Part shown: in pieces, positions 1 to 8,950 of the stretch
Numbering within the stretch: the stretch's first letter is position 1
Layout: every line of letters starts with the position of its first letter
Source of the DNA: Clostridiales bacterium
GTDB lineage: Bacteria > Bacillota > Clostridia > Saccharofermentanales > Saccharofermentanaceae
Reading direction: 5' to 3'
Length of the DNA: 64,000 nt
Assembly: GCA_017545245.1 (NCBI GenBank)
Contig: JAFWPB010000007.1
Location: 100,592 to 164,591, forward strand
Notes under the pieces: generated by a model
Databases searched by the model: none
Seen by the model: only the letters and a program-made list of their open reading frames with translations
Told to the model about the DNA's origin: nothing
Program-made: the position numbers and the translations under genes

Positions 1-536
1 ATAAAGAGGACAGCGGCGAGGTGCTGGCAAGCTGGCTTTTCGCCTCCTACCTCCTGACCAATGACGTGCAGATCGCCTATTCCGAGACCGAAGGTTATGT
101 CCCGGTGACGACGAAGGCACAGAAATCGAACATTTATAAGGAATACCTTTCCGGCAGAAATATCGGGGATGCACAGCATTATTCCGTCAAGCTCGATGCA
201 TGTGAGCTCTTGATCTCGCATGTTTCCGACACCTTTGTCACCCCGGTCTTTAACGGCTCGACTTCGCTTCGTAATGCCGCCGGAGAGCTGATCGAGAACG
301 TCACCAAAGCCGCAAGAAGAAAGCAGACGATCGATGAGGCTTTCTACGAGAAACTGTATGCCGATACGACGTCTCTTTACCGTCTCGATCAGATTGATAA
401 GACCACGACCGGAAATATTAAAGATCTTGGTAAATTGCCGAATACTGCCGTGATTTTGCTGGTAAGTCTTGCGATTTCATGGGTCCTGATTGGTGCATAT
501 GTAGTTTATCTCCGAATTCGCAAGAAAAAAGCGTGA
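1..536 (+). CDS. ABC transporter substrate-binding protein, C-terminal part (5' end outside window)
   Basis: The reading frame is open from the window edge (frame of base 3), so only the last ~178 residues are present. The pattern LASWLF..YLLTNDVQ followed by TEGYVPVTTKA is typical of the C-terminal lobe of family 1 extracellular sugar-binding proteins. A hydrophobic segment near the end (about the last 30 residues) followed by RIRKKKA suggests a C-terminal membrane anchor, which replaces or adds to a lipid anchor in some clostridial binding proteins. The permeases are presumably upstream or elsewhere and are not visible. The gene ends just before a hairpin terminator at 563-603. The family is fairly certain; the substrate is unknown. 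Confidence 0.75.
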   Translation, partial: KEDSGEVLASWLFASYLLTNDVQIAYSETEGYVPVTTKAQKSNIYKEYLSGRNIGDAQHYSVKLDACELLISHVSDTFVTPVFNGSTSLRNAAGELIENVTKAARRKQTIDEAFYEKLYADTTSLYRLDQIDKTTTGNIKDLGKLPNTAVILLVSLAISWVLIGAYVVYLRIRKKKA

Positions 537-562
537 ATCTTGCAAAAAATGACTTATAATAT

Positions 563-603
563 GGCTGACCATGACGGAGGGTCATGGCCAGTCCTTTTAT
601 TTT
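563..603 (+). terminator. Rho-independent terminator after the substrate-binding protein
   Basis: A GC-rich stem (GGCTGACCATGAC pairing with GTCATGGCCAGTCC, one or two mismatches) is followed by CCTTTTATTTTG. It lies 27 bp after the stop codon at 536 and before the lipoprotein gene at 632. Confidence 0.75.
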
Positions 604-631
604 GTATGAAAAAGAATAGGAGAGAGACATT

Positions 632-1489
632 ATGAAGAAATGTATTGCATGCCTCGCAGCTGCTTCCATGATCCTAGCTATGGCTGGTTGCAAGAAGTCT
701 GAAGAGACAACGACAACAGCAGCTACTACCACAACAGAAGCTACCACTACAACTGAGGCAACAACAGAAGAGACAACAACTGAAGCTACCACTACTGAAG
801 CAACTACAGAAGCGACTACAACTGCCGCTGAGACTACTGCAGCTGCCGGTGCTGTAATGAGCTACGAAGAGTACAAGAACGCTGCTCTGGATTCCGAAGT
901 AACGATCGAGGCTTACGTTCAGGCAAAGCAGTCCTGGTGGGATAACAAGGCTACTGTTTATCTGCAGGATGAGAACGGCGCTTACTTCGCTTACAACATG
1001 GCTTGCACCGAAGAAGACTATGCAAAGCTCACAGATGGTCAGAAGATCCGCGTGAAGGGCTTCAAGTCCGAGTGGTCCGGTGAAGTCGAGATCGTCGATG
1101 CTACTTTCGAAGTCATCGATGGTACATGGACAGCTACTCCGGTAGATGTTACTGCTGATCTCGGAACAGATGCTCTGATCGACAAGCAGAACCAGCTGGT
1201 TTCTTTCACAGGCATGAAGGTAGAAGCTTCCAAGGATGCAGAGGGTAAGGAAGTGGCTTTCCTCTACAAGTGGGACGGTTCCGGTGCGGAAGGTGATGAC
1301 CTGTATTTCAACGTTTCTGTAAACGACAAGACATACACATTCACAGTTGAGTCCTATCTCTGTGGTCAGGATACAGAAGTTTATAAGGCTGTAAAAGCAC
1401 TGAAGGTCGGCGATACGGTTGACATGAAGGGCTTCCTCTATTGGTACGAGGGTGCAAACCCGCACATCACAGAGGTTACTGTTAAGTAA
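632..1489 (+). CDS. Secreted lipoprotein with Thr/Glu-rich linker and OB-fold-like domain
   Basis: The 285-residue protein starts with a signal peptide ending in the lipobox MAGC (Cys at residue ~20). A linker of about 50 residues, nearly all Thr, Glu and Ala, follows, then a globular C-terminal part. The latter contains two stretches resembling nucleic-acid/OB-type beta barrels (VTIEAYVQAKQSWW...KIRVKGF and a second LVSFTGMKVEAS...DTVDMKGF). OB-fold lipoproteins with this layout are common in Clostridia and mostly uncharacterised; the function is unknown. AGGAGAG precedes the ATG by 7 bases. The gene appears monocistronic, closed by a terminator at 1521. Confidence 0.8.
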   Translation: MKKCIACLAAASMILAMAGCKKSEETTTTAATTTTEATTTTEATTEETTTEATTTEATTEATTTAAETTAAAGAVMSYEEYKNAALDSEVTIEAYVQAKQSWWDNKATVYLQDENGAYFAYNMACTEEDYAKLTDGQKIRVKGFKSEWSGEVEIVDATFEVIDGTWTATPVDVTADLGTDALIDKQNQLVSFTGMKVEASKDAEGKEVAFLYKWDGSGAEGDDLYFNVSVNDKTYTFTVESYLCGQDTEVYKAVKALKVGDTVDMKGFLYWYEGANPHITEVTVK

Positions 1490-1520
1490 TCCAAACGGGA
1501 AAAAGCTGAAAAAAAGAGTG

Positions 1521-1563
1521 AACTGCCTCTCCGGTATGCAAATACCGGGAGGCAGTTCTTTTT
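1521..1563 (+). terminator. Rho-independent terminator of the lipoprotein gene
   Basis: A near-perfect 18-bp stem (GAACTGCCTCTCCGGTAT against ATACCGGGAGGCAGTTC) with a 4-base loop is followed by TTTTT. It lies 31 bp after the stop codon at 1489. Confidence 0.95.
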
Positions 1564-1611
1564 AAGAGGATTTCTATGAACCTATTATTGTCTTAATTAA
1601 GTATGGTCTTC

Positions 1612-1920
1612 TCAGCCCTCTTCTCTGTACTCGAAGTCGAACGTGTCAATACGCTCGGACGGATCAGAGAGATCGGAGCCGAAATGCTGGAACTGGAAAA
1701 GGAATTTCTGATTGTTTCTTGGAACAACAACAGCGATCTGTTCCGTCAGCAGGAAGGATAAAACTAGATCCAGACCGATTACGATCAGGCCCGCATATAG
1801 AAGCGGATGGAAGAATATACTTCCGACCAGTAATGCGGTAGCAATTACCAAGAGATACCCGAAGTACGCGAAGAATGCGAGCAGGAAACAGGCAACTACA
1901 CTTCTCAGTCCTTTTTTCAC
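1612..1920 (-). CDS. Small hypothetical membrane protein
   Basis: This 102-residue protein has two hydrophobic segments (about residues 8-35 and 38-60) and a soluble, acidic C-terminal tail of about 40 residues. I recognise no family. The start codon is GTG, chosen because GAGGAGG lies 5 bases upstream; no better start is in frame. It lies 219 bp downstream of the ABC-2/LytTR genes on the same strand, and it is unclear whether it belongs to them. The spacer between (1921-2139) holds a small GC-rich hairpin but no gene I can support. Confidence 0.55.
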   Translation of the reverse strand: MKKGLRSVVACFLLAFFAYFGYLLVIATALLVGSIFFHPLLYAGLIVIGLDLVLSFLLTEQIAVVVPRNNQKFLFQFQHFGSDLSDPSERIDTFDFEYREEG

Positions 1921-2139
1921 GGTGGCCTCCTCACGAGGATGTCAACAAGACCCCCATCCGAAGGGACGGGTTTTTCCCCGTCGAAAACGGCGGGTTTTCT
2001 GTCAAGTCCTCGATTTGTTTATTTTTTTCGCCCTGACGCGTGAGCTCCTTTACTGTTCACGTTTCAAGACGTAATTACCGTGTTTCAGACTGTATGTTGT
2101 TTATTCCGGCAACAGTCCGTCTGCTATTCCTGCTGCCAT

Positions 2140-2643
2140 TTAATCCACCCCGCTTGTGATCTTCTCGCCTTGCGATTTCTGCACTTTATGCAGGGCCTCG
2201 TTCATGTCATCGTTTTTCTTCTTTTCGCCCTTTATAGTTAAAATGATGCTCAGCGTAAAACAGATAGAAAAACTGAGGACAAAACCGATTATGCTTTCCT
2301 TGTCGAAGGAATGGAACCACTTGAACTGCCAGACCGCGATCCCGATCATGACGATCTCAGATACGAACAGAAGTATCATCCGTATGCTTAGCGACGCATT
2401 CTTGATCACAAGATCTGACATGAAGAACGATCGGATCACTGCGGTCAGGAATGCCACAAGGAGGAATTGAAGTATCGTCTCCTTGGATATTCCGCCCTGC
2501 ATGCTGAAGATCGATGAGATCTCGGCCTGCTTCTGGGCCACACTTTCCGATGAAAGACACTGGATCAAGGCCACCACTACCACCTGAGCAGTGAACGCCA
2601 GACATATACAGTATATGAATCCTTTCAGACCCTTATCCTCCAT
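2140..2643 (-). CDS. DUF3021-like four-helix membrane protein
   Basis: The 167-residue protein has four predicted membrane segments (about residues 8-28, 58-75, 85-105 and 118-138) and a charged C-terminal tail. Size, topology and position directly after a LytTR-domain regulator match the DUF3021 family, which is usually encoded beside LytTR regulators and ABC-2 exporters and may modulate the regulator. TAGGAG precedes the ATG. The gene lies 9 bp after the LytTR stop codon, so the two are probably co-translated. Family assignment rests on context and topology more than on motif identity. Confidence 0.65.
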   Translation of the reverse strand: MEDKGLKGFIYCICLAFTAQVVVVALIQCLSSESVAQKQAEISSIFSMQGGISKETILQFLLVAFLTAVIRSFFMSDLVIKNASLSIRMILLFVSEIVMIGIAVWQFKWFHSFDKESIIGFVLSFSICFTLSIILTIKGEKKKNDDMNEALHKVQKSQGEKITSGVD

Positions 2644-2652
2644 CTCGTTCTC

Positions 2653-3093
2653 CTATTTGACTCCTAATCTTTCCCGGAGTTCGTCCGCGTACATTCGCGA
2701 TGCGATCAACTGCTCATCATTGTCCATGGTGATCCGGATACGGTGATTGATATCTGCGCGCAACGACTTGATATGTTTAAGACTGAGTAGGCAAGACTTG
2801 CTGACACGGAAAAAGCCCGAAGCAGCAAGCTGCTGTTCGAGCTCGTACATCTTTGCATCCGATTCATAGACCGCATTTGCTGTATACACGAAACATTTCC
2901 TTTCCATAGCTTCAACATAGAGTACTTCACCCAGATCAAGGAGAAAAACCTCTCCTTCTCTCTTGACGGTAAGCTTGCTGTCAAGGACGCGGATCATCGA
3001 CATCAGTTTTTCGATTTCCGGACTCATCGAAGGACAGGAAATACGGATCTCTGTCTCTTTATTATCCGGGTTGATATCGATTGAAATCTTCAT
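2653..3093 (-). CDS. LytTR-domain DNA-binding response regulator
   Basis: This is a 146-residue protein in which about residues 45-145 form a LytTR DNA-binding domain. The signature is present: EVLYVEAMERKCFVYT, the YELEQQL helix, and GFFRVSKSCLLSLKHIKSL. No receiver domain is present, so it belongs to the short stand-alone LytTR type. Members of this type often autoregulate and control an adjacent ABC exporter. It sits between the ABC-2 permease (95 bp upstream) and the DUF3021-like gene. The likely target is the promoter of the ABC genes at 3188-4725. Confidence 0.9.
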   Translation of the reverse strand: MKISIDINPDNKETEIRISCPSMSPEIEKLMSMIRVLDSKLTVKREGEVFLLDLGEVLYVEAMERKCFVYTANAVYESDAKMYELEQQLAASGFFRVSKSCLLSLKHIKSLRADINHRIRITMDNDEQLIASRMYADELRERLGVK

Positions 3094-3187
3094 TCTGCCT
3101 CGTCGGTAAACAGGTCTTCTTTGGGTTTATATCGCACTCTCTTCGAGGAATTCTGCTCATGACGGAAAAAGCGGAAATCAACCGTTT

Positions 3188-3886
3188 TCAGTTCTTCTTC
3201 AATCCCTCCTTGCGGTAAGCCAGAATGAAGAAGATCAGGATCAATATTGCGTTTGCCATCACAATGGAAATACCCTCTATATCCATCTTAACACTCTTTT
3301 CTCGATTTAATGCAAGATAAATCTGCTCTGTGAAAAAAAATTTTGCAATTTTCTCAACTGTGCTGTTAAATTGTGCAATCATGGGCAAAAATGAGAACAC
3401 GCACATGATCGGTACGCTCAGGCTCGTAGCATTCATCTGGTTCTTCGAAAGCACTCCGATTGCAGATCCGAGAACGATGGAAATCAGAAATCCCATCGCC
3501 ATGATCCACAGGTAATCTCTCCAGACATCCCCTTCCAGACCGCACACGCGGCTCATCAGGACCGTACAGGCCATGCAGCAGAAGAAATCATAAAGTCCTA
3601 TACCAAGAAGATAGGCTGCACCGCTGACATCACTCATCATGAGCGCGCGAAGCGTCCCCTTCTCTTTCTCCTCCGAGATGATCGCACTCATTGACGTGAT
3701 TGGCGCCATCGCCAGGTACATCACGCTGAAAAGTTTCAGATAGAAAAACTCCGGCATATCATCCATCTTCACAAGGAGCGTCATCACGATCGTCATGACC
3801 GGAAACAGGATAAACTGGATCAGTACCGCTTTATTCTTTCTTGTATCGATCATTTGCTTCTTTAATACAGCTCTTGCCTCATTCAT
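3188..3886 (-). CDS. ABC-2 type transporter permease
   Basis: The 232-residue membrane protein has six likely transmembrane segments and the layout of ABC-2 exporters. The cytoplasmic motif ISEEKEKGTLRALMMSDVS, typical of the family, follows the second segment. It overlaps the ATPase gene by 4 bases (3883-3886), so the two are translationally coupled. AAGGAG precedes the ATG. The substrate is unknown; such pairs with LytTR regulators often export peptides or antibiotics. Confidence 0.9.
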   Translation of the reverse strand: MNEARAVLKKQMIDTRKNKAVLIQFILFPVMTIVMTLLVKMDDMPEFFYLKLFSVMYLAMAPITSMSAIISEEKEKGTLRALMMSDVSGAAYLLGIGLYDFFCCMACTVLMSRVCGLEGDVWRDYLWIMAMGFLISIVLGSAIGVLSKNQMNATSLSVPIMCVFSFLPMIAQFNSTVEKIAKFFFTEQIYLALNREKSVKMDIEGISIVMANAILILIFFILAYRKEGLKKN

Positions 3887-4725
3887 ACTTCTAATCTCCT
3901 TCCGGTCAGTTCCATGAAAACAGTTTCAAGCGTGGGTTCTTTTGAATGGATCGTAAGCAGATTCCCGCTTCCGATGATTCTTCCGATCTCTTCTCCGCTC
4001 TTTTCATCAAAAGAATAGTCCCTGGTCCTCCCGTCCTTCATAACGACCTGGATCCGCTTCTGGTGGTCGTAACGAAGGCAGAGTTCCTGCGGCGCCCCCT
4101 CCTCCACGATATGTCCGTCATTCAGAAGCACCAGGCGGTCACAGAGTTTCTCCGCCTCATGCATGTTATGGGTCGTCAGGAAGATGATGCATCCATCGTT
4201 CTTTCTCTTCAGGATCATGTCGTGGATCTCGTTGGCGGTCTGCGGGTCCAGTCCGCTTGTTGGCTCATCCAGGAAAAGAACTTTCGGCCGGTGCAGGAAT
4301 GCTCTGGCGAGGCGCAGTCTTTCTTTCATTCCTTTCGAAAGCTTGGACGCCTCTTTTTTCTCTGCTCCTTCCAGCCTTACTTCTTTTAATACTTCATAGA
4401 TATCCTCGTCATTTACGCCATACACATCTGCAAACACCCGCAGGTTCTGATAGCATGTCAGACGGTCATACAGGCCGAAATCATCCATCATAATACCGAA
4501 CTGTTTCTTATCTTTCCCTTTTAGTTCCTTGACGCTCTTGCCCATGACAAACGCATCCCCTTCTTCAAACTGAAGCTGTCCGGTCAGTACACGGATCAAC
4601 GTTGTCTTTCCTGCTCCCGAAGGTCCGAGCAGGCCGAAGATTTCTCCGTCCCTTGCTTCCATCGTGATTTTGTCGAGCACTTTCTTTCCATTGAAGCTCT
4701 TACTGATATTCATTGCCTGGATCAT
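3883..4725 (-). CDS. ABC transporter ATP-binding protein
   Basis: The ATPase subunit pairs with the ABC-2 permease that follows. Visible motifs are Walker A GPSGAGKTT, signature LSKGMKERL, Walker B VLFLDEPTSGLDP and the switch His in TTHNMHEAE. About 60 residues at the C-terminus form the usual accessory domain of drug/antibiotic exporters. I chose the start at MIQAMNISKSF because AAGGAG lies 7 bases upstream; an in-frame start 27 bases earlier has no such site. The product is about 280 residues, normal for the family. Confidence 0.92.
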   Translation of the reverse strand: MIQAMNISKSFNGKKVLDKITMEARDGEIFGLLGPSGAGKTTLIRVLTGQLQFEEGDAFVMGKSVKELKGKDKKQFGIMMDDFGLYDRLTCYQNLRVFADVYGVNDEDIYEVLKEVRLEGAEKKEASKLSKGMKERLRLARAFLHRPKVLFLDEPTSGLDPQTANEIHDMILKRKNDGCIIFLTTHNMHEAEKLCDRLVLLNDGHIVEEGAPQELCLRYDHQKRIQVVMKDGRTRDYSFDEKSGEEIGRIIGSGNLLTIHSKEPTLETVFMELTGRRLEV

Positions 4726-4850
4726 CTGTATCTCCTTCCGCACGTCTCTCATTTTGTTACGACTGCAGAATATCAGTACTTTTGAGGCCGTTCAACGGGT
4801 CAAAACGTTAGTTGCCCGGCCGTCTGCACGAGTTGCCGTTTCCGGCACAT

Positions 4851-4884
4851 AAAAAACCTCCTCCGGAAAAACCGAAGGAGGTTT
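4851..4884 (-). terminator. Rho-independent terminator of the penicillin-binding protein gene
   Basis: Read on the minus strand, AAACCTCCTTCGG pairs with CCGGAGGAGGTTT across a 5-base loop and is followed by TTT. It lies 15 bp after the stop codon of the gene at 4899. Confidence 0.9.
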
Positions 4885-4898
4885 AATCATCTTTTTGA

Positions 4899-7379
4899 TT
4901 AGCCGCCCAGGACAGGAACCAGACCTTGGTTCGGTGGCGGAGCCGGCGTTGGTGTCGGCGTCGCTTTATGGAACTGACACTCATTCTGCGGGTTCAGGTA
5001 GGAATCGGCGATGAAGTAATCCTCGATCGCGGTACCCGCCTCCTGACAGAACTGCGTTGCTTTTAGACCAGAAGAAGAGCAGACGGTCGCACGGACGATA
5101 TTGTCCGGCACTTCAAACTTCGCTTCCGGAAGATTCTTATGAATGCGCTGCATGACATAATCCCAGATATACTGCGCGTTGTTTCGGTCGCCCTTCGGGA
5201 TCTCAGTCGTACGCAGACGGTTATCGTATCCGTACCAGACAGCAGCGGCATAGTATGGTGTGAATCCACAGAACCACTTATCGACGTTATCATCGGTCGT
5301 ACCGGTCTTACCGGCAACAGCGATCGATTCACCGTTTTCATTTTCGATCGGATGTACTTTCCCTGCAGCAGTACCGGACTTAATAACATCCTGCAGCATG
5401 CTGGTCATCAGGAATGTGGTGTCTTCACGATATACACGGTGGGATTTCGATTCATGCTCCAGCACGACATTATTATTACTGTCCAGAACCTTGGTATAGG
5501 CATATGGCTCCGTATAGACACCGCCGCTAGCAAAGGTATTGTATGCTGCGGCCATCTCCAAAGGAGACATACCGACATTAAAACCACCGACTGCAGTAGA
5601 CGGATACTTCTCCGTCAATCGGTTGATTCCGACTTCATTCAAGAACCACAGCGCCATCTCCGCACCTACATCGTACCAGACTTTAACCGCGATCGTGTTT
5701 CGGGACGAAGCCACCGCCTGTCGGATCGACATGGCGCCCTTATAGGCGTTATCCGAGTTTTTCGGCCAGACTACGCTTGGATTGTTCCGGTCAAGATGCA
5801 TCTCCTCATCGACATATGTCATGGAAGGTGTAATCAGACGCAGCTCCAGTGCCGGGCAATACGCGATCAAAGGCTTGATGGAGGAACCTGGCTGACGGTG
5901 TGCGTCCACGGCACGGTTCGTACCGAGATTGACGGTCTTTTCACCATATCCGCCCTGCATACCCGCAATTGCGCCGGTCTTGACGTTGATCACGACCATA
6001 CCACCCTGCGGTTTCTCCGGATAATCTTCAAGGGCCTCCGGATCCGACTGGAAAAGCTCTTTCGTCATGAACGCTTCATCCATCACCGCCTGTACATCGG
6101 CTTCCATGGTGGTATAGATATGGTAACCACGGTTATATACGGTCGTTGCTGCGAGTGAACGGCTGATGTTTCTCTTCTTCTGAATGTCCGAGATGACCTC
6201 GGAGACTGCGTATTCCACGAAGTAGGAATTGATCTTGGTCGCTGAAGTCGTATTCACGGACTTAAACACCAGTTCGGTATTCAGTGCGCTGTTGTATTCT
6301 TCCAGAGAGATAAAACCAAGTTCATACATCTTACTTAATACGATACGCATACGACGCATTGCATTTCTTCTTCCCGACTCACGGAGAGGATTGTAGTAGG
6401 ACGGGCTCTTAGGAAGACCAGCAAGGAAAGCACACTCTGCAAGAGAAAGTTCTTTTGCATTCTTACCGAAATAGTTCTGTGCCGCCGCTTCAACACCTAC
6501 GTAGTTATTGCCCATCGGAGCGAGATTGATATAGAGCTGCATGATCTCGTCTTTACTGATCTGCTGCTCAAGCGTCATCGCCGAGAACCACTCCTGGACC
6601 TTTCTCTGTGTGGAACGCTGATCCTGTCCGGAGATAAGCTTTACGGTCTGCTGTGTGATCGTAGAACCACCATGGGATGCCGTACCGCCATTTACCAGCG
6701 CCGAAAGAACTGCGCTTCCGATTCTCTGTACGTCAATACCGGAGTGTTCGAGGAAACGCTCATCCTCGATCGCCATGATTGCTTCATCAATATACGTATC
6801 CTTGACTTCGGTGTACGCAACATATACACGGTCAACGTTTTCACTACCGGTAAGCTTGGCAAGGACTGTGCCGTTGGCATCGTAGACGAAAGACGTTTCT
6901 ACTGATTCCGTCATCGTGATATCAGTAACAGAAAGAGGTGTGGTCGTGGAAATATAACCGATCAGCATACCTCCGCCGAAACCACCGGCAAGGAAGCCGA
7001 CGCAAACAAGGATCACCACGGCAGTCTTAAGGATATCCATCAAGCCATGGAATACTTCCATGTACCAGTGACGTTCGTGCGCCGCGCGGGTCGGCTTTCC
7101 ACGAAGACGGGAACGGAGTTCATCTGCCAGAGCACTGTTTTCTGGCGCGATCGGTCTTGTGGAACGCTGCTGTGGATCTCTTTCGGTCTTTTCTCTTTCG
7201 TAAGCCTGTGCCCGAGTATATCCTCCCGAAGAAGGCACAGCTGAAACTCCCTGTCCATGTGGTTTTGTGGACTGGTCTGAAACCGTCTCCTGTACGACGC
7301 GTTTCTTCTTGACGTTCTTATTCTGACTATTCTTCTGACCGGAAGGCTTTGGTTTGCCTCCCTGGTTTTGATTTTGCAT
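4899..7379 (-). CDS. Class A penicillin-binding protein (transglycosylase/transpeptidase)
   Basis: This bifunctional enzyme polymerises and cross-links peptidoglycan. With the start chosen here it has 826 residues: a basic Gln/Lys-rich cytoplasmic tail (1-115), one membrane anchor (~117-142), a GT51 domain (~160-340) and a transpeptidase domain (~450-745). GT51 motifs are EDERFLEHSG (~205) and GGSTITQQ (~237). Transpeptidase motifs are SSIK (~499), SRN (~559) and KTGTT (~691). The C-terminus is a short Pro/Thr-rich tail. The ATG at 7379 is preferred to the upstream start at 7538, which would run through the divergent rlmD promoter. The gene is apparently monocistronic. Confidence 0.95.
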   Translation of the reverse strand: MQNQNQGGKPKPSGQKNSQNKNVKKKRVVQETVSDQSTKPHGQGVSAVPSSGGYTRAQAYEREKTERDPQQRSTRPIAPENSALADELRSRLRGKPTRAAHERHWYMEVFHGLMDILKTAVVILVCVGFLAGGFGGGMLIGYISTTTPLSVTDITMTESVETSFVYDANGTVLAKLTGSENVDRVYVAYTEVKDTYIDEAIMAIEDERFLEHSGIDVQRIGSAVLSALVNGGTASHGGSTITQQTVKLISGQDQRSTQRKVQEWFSAMTLEQQISKDEIMQLYINLAPMGNNYVGVEAAAQNYFGKNAKELSLAECAFLAGLPKSPSYYNPLRESGRRNAMRRMRIVLSKMYELGFISLEEYNSALNTELVFKSVNTTSATKINSYFVEYAVSEVISDIQKKRNISRSLAATTVYNRGYHIYTTMEADVQAVMDEAFMTKELFQSDPEALEDYPEKPQGGMVVINVKTGAIAGMQGGYGEKTVNLGTNRAVDAHRQPGSSIKPLIAYCPALELRLITPSMTYVDEEMHLDRNNPSVVWPKNSDNAYKGAMSIRQAVASSRNTIAVKVWYDVGAEMALWFLNEVGINRLTEKYPSTAVGGFNVGMSPLEMAAAYNTFASGGVYTEPYAYTKVLDSNNNVVLEHESKSHRVYREDTTFLMTSMLQDVIKSGTAAGKVHPIENENGESIAVAGKTGTTDDNVDKWFCGFTPYYAAAVWYGYDNRLRTTEIPKGDRNNAQYIWDYVMQRIHKNLPEAKFEVPDNIVRATVCSSSGLKATQFCQEAGTAIEDYFIADSYLNPQNECQFHKATPTPTPAPPPNQGLVPVLGG

Positions 7380-7451
7380 AGTAGATACCTTCAATATAAA
7401 TTGTCGGGGACTAATAAAAATCCACGATAATAATACCAGTAAACAGAAGAA

Positions 7452-7481
7452 TTGGAAAGAGAGAGACAAGTGCGCTATAAT
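7452..7481 (+). promoter_or_regulatory. Predicted sigma-70-type promoter of rlmD
   Basis: TTGGAA and TATAAT are separated by 18 bp. The -10 box lies 28 bp before the rlmD ATG at 7509, in the spacer shared with the divergent penicillin-binding protein gene. Confidence 0.6.
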
Positions 7482-7508
7482 GTTGCTGACACAATCAGAG
7501 GCGGAGAT

Positions 7509-8924
7509 ATGAGCATTTTCGAGGAAAAAACCTATCATGCAAAATGTGGTGGTCTTTCAAACGAAGGACTGGGTGTTGCGCGCATCGAAAGTGACAAAGC
7601 GAAGGAAAACGGCATGAAGGTTTTTGTAGAAGATCTTCTCCCCGGCGAGCTCGCCAAGATCCATATCACTTCGCGCGAGAAAACCTTCGCCTATGGAGAA
7701 AAAGCCGAACTGGTACAAGCCTCTCCCAACCGTGTCACCCCCGTATGCAGTGAGTTTTCCAGATGTGGCGGCTGTCAGATCCAGCACGCGGATTATTCCT
7801 GCCAGTTAAAAATGAAGGAAGACATGGTCCGTTCGTGCCTGCACCGTATCGGGCATATCTCTCTGAATGATCTGAACCAGCTCATGGAACCGATCATTGG
7901 AGCCCAGGACCAGTACTTTTATCGAAATAACGTACAATATCCGATTGAATACAGTAACACCAAAAAGAGCGTAAATATCGGACTTTACGAGAAAAAGACC
8001 CACAAGATCGTCGAGCATGAGAAGTGCTATCTCGTTCACCCTTCGGCCGAAGTCATCCGTGGTGTCGCGCAGATCTACTTCAGCGACCATTCCCGTTCAT
8101 CTTTGGCCAAGCATCTCTGTCAGCTCATCGTACGTGTCGGCTTCTTCAGCAAAGAGATGATGGTCATTCTTGTTTCGACCCGTCCGATCAAGCTCGACGC
8201 TGAAGACTTTGTCCGCGAGTGCGAGACTGCGCTTTCCAAAGCACAGATCGGTATGCATATCTCGAGCATCTGGACGCAGGAGAAGAAAAGCAGCACTCGC
8301 AAGGGTTCTTCCGACTGCTGGACCAACGTCTGGGGCAAACCGTATATACATGAATTCCTGGAACACCGTGTATTCCGCATCTCGCCGGATGCCTTTTTTC
8401 AGGTCAACAGCAAGCAGACCGTCCAGCTTTACTCCAAAGTGCGTGAGTACCTTCGTTACGATGGTGCCCTTCCGCGTCTTCTGGTCGACCTTTACTGCGG
8501 AACCGGAAGCATCGGCATCTTCTGTTCCAGCGTCTGTCACCATCTGGTCGGCATCGAGTCTGTCGAATCCGCAGTCATTGATGCACGTGCCAATTCTACT
8601 GCCAACTACCTGGAGAATGCTGAATTCTTCTGTGGGAAAGCCGAGGATTACGATTTCGGCGTCATGATGCCCGATGCAGTTGTCATCGATCCGCCTCGAA
8701 AAGGCTGCGATGAGAAACTCCTTCACGAGCTTCTGAGGCTTGCACCAACACGTATCGTCTACGTTTCCTGCAATCCTTCCACCCTGGCACGCGACCTGCA
8801 CCGTCTCTTCCAGTATCAGGAAACCAACAACGTCCGGTATGCCATCCGCAGTATCTGCCCTGTCGATATGTTCCCGCAGACAGTCCATATTGAGACAGTC
8901 GTCCTTCTTTCCCGTGACAGGTAA
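7509..8924 (+). CDS. rlmD: 23S rRNA (uracil-5-)-methyltransferase, RlmD/RumA family
   Basis: This SAM-dependent enzyme methylates C5 of a uridine in 23S rRNA. The 471-residue product has an N-terminal TRAM-like domain (~1-65), four Cys for a [4Fe-4S] cluster (80, 86, 89 and 173, in CX5CX2C plus a distal Cys), and a C-terminal Rossmann methyltransferase domain. Motifs include FFQVNSKQT, the SAM-binding LVDLYCGTGSIGIF, VIDPPRKGC, and the catalytic YVSCNPSTLARDL. The ATG at 7509 fits the MS start of relatives and has AGAGG 7 bases upstream; a TTG at 7452 lies in the promoter. In Bacillota the single enzyme may modify two uridines (RlmCD), so the site specificity is uncertain. Confidence 0.93.
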   Translation: MSIFEEKTYHAKCGGLSNEGLGVARIESDKAKENGMKVFVEDLLPGELAKIHITSREKTFAYGEKAELVQASPNRVTPVCSEFSRCGGCQIQHADYSCQLKMKEDMVRSCLHRIGHISLNDLNQLMEPIIGAQDQYFYRNNVQYPIEYSNTKKSVNIGLYEKKTHKIVEHEKCYLVHPSAEVIRGVAQIYFSDHSRSSLAKHLCQLIVRVGFFSKEMMVILVSTRPIKLDAEDFVRECETALSKAQIGMHISSIWTQEKKSSTRKGSSDCWTNVWGKPYIHEFLEHRVFRISPDAFFQVNSKQTVQLYSKVREYLRYDGALPRLLVDLYCGTGSIGIFCSSVCHHLVGIESVESAVIDARANSTANYLENAEFFCGKAEDYDFGVMMPDAVVIDPPRKGCDEKLLHELLRLAPTRIVYVSCNPSTLARDLHRLFQYQETNNVRYAIRSICPVDMFPQTVHIETVVLLSRDR

Positions 8925-8950
8925 ATCCAGGATCATTTCCGAGCCGAAAA

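Noticed and set aside
555..560. TATAAT as promoter of the lipoprotein gene at 632
   Set aside because: Transcription would start inside the upstream terminator hairpin, and no -35 box is present at 16-18 bp.
674..1465. 263-codon minus-strand frame
   Set aside because: It mirrors the Thr/Glu linker and domain of the lipoprotein at 632-1489; its Ser/Cys-rich protein is a typical antisense artefact.
5139..6158. 339-codon plus-strand frame
   Set aside because: Antisense to the transpeptidase domain of the penicillin-binding protein, which shows all catalytic motifs.
7452..7508. Longer N-terminus for RlmD from a TTG
   Set aside because: The extension covers the predicted promoter, is not family-like, and the ATG at 7509 has a fitting ribosome binding site.
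7380..7538. Longer N-terminus for the penicillin-binding protein
   Set aside because: It would extend across the divergent rlmD promoter and start codon. The ATG at 7379 begins the basic tail typical of the family.
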